Source: an uncultured Prevotella sp.
GTDB taxonomy: Bacteria > Bacteroidota > Bacteroidia > Bacteroidales > Bacteroidaceae
DNA length: 5,398 nt
Assembly: GCA_900770515.1 (NCBI GenBank)
Contig: CAAHDP010000409.1
Span: forward strand, 1 to 5,398
Reading direction: 5' to 3'
The notes under the pieces were generated by a model. That model did not search any database, had not been told where the DNA came from, and saw only the letters and a program-made list of their open reading frames with translations. Shown one piece after another: positions 5,356 through 5,398 of the stretch. The position numbers and the translations under genes were made by a program. Numbering within the stretch: the first letter of the stretch is position 1; each line of letters opens with the position of its first letter.

Positions 5356-5398
5356 CACAAAGTTGCCGAATCGGCATAAAGCAAGCGAGTGAGGAATA

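Overview
The window looks like a chromosomal piece of a Bacteroidota gut-type anaerobe, most likely Prevotella/Segatella. The grounds are TAnnTTTG-type promoter boxes, absence of Shine-Dalgarno sites before the two complete genes, a propeller/triple-tyrosine membrane regulator of the kind found beside polysaccharide utilisation loci, and a GH2 glycosidase of Bacteroidales type. The genus is an inference; no marker gene is present. All convincing genes lie on the + strand.

Layout. (1) 1-630: the 3' end of a GH2 beta-galactosidase-like enzyme (DUF4982 plus the GH2 C5 domain). (2) 631-880: a perfect 15-bp terminator stem, then four copies of a GTTCAAA-type palindrome spaced exactly 21 bp apart, then a good Bacteroidota promoter whose -7 box ends only 5 bp before the start codon. 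(3) 881-3781: a 966-residue membrane regulator with signal peptide, about 13-14 Reg_prop blades, Y_Y_Y domain, one TM helix and a C-terminal AraC-type HTH. It has no histidine kinase or receiver domain; a 13-residue stretch after the TM looks like an H-box in which the phospho-accepting His is Asp. (4) 3807-4766, 25 bp downstream: a 319-residue fusion of a ThiD-like (HMP/HMP-P kinase) domain to an AraC-type HTH. The predicted pyrimidine-pocket residues are kept, but the GTGC catalytic motif and the region around the ATP-site lysine are lost. (5) 4767-5398: no confident gene. It holds a heptamer inverted-repeat element that probably ends the operon, a 152-bp inverted repeat built from six GTTAAC sites, a possible minus-strand gene remnant, six 22-bp units with phased A/T tracts, and a promoter for a gene beginning just past the window.

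How it may work together. Two AraC-family regulators appear to be co-transcribed. One would read a periplasmic, probably glycan, ligand and pass the signal through the membrane without a phosphorelay. The other would read a cytoplasmic HMP- or vitamin-like ligand through a decayed kinase domain. The adjacent GH2 gene and the 21-bp operator-like array are obvious candidate targets. That functional model is inference; the domain architectures and lost motifs are read from the translations, and the family comparisons are from memory.
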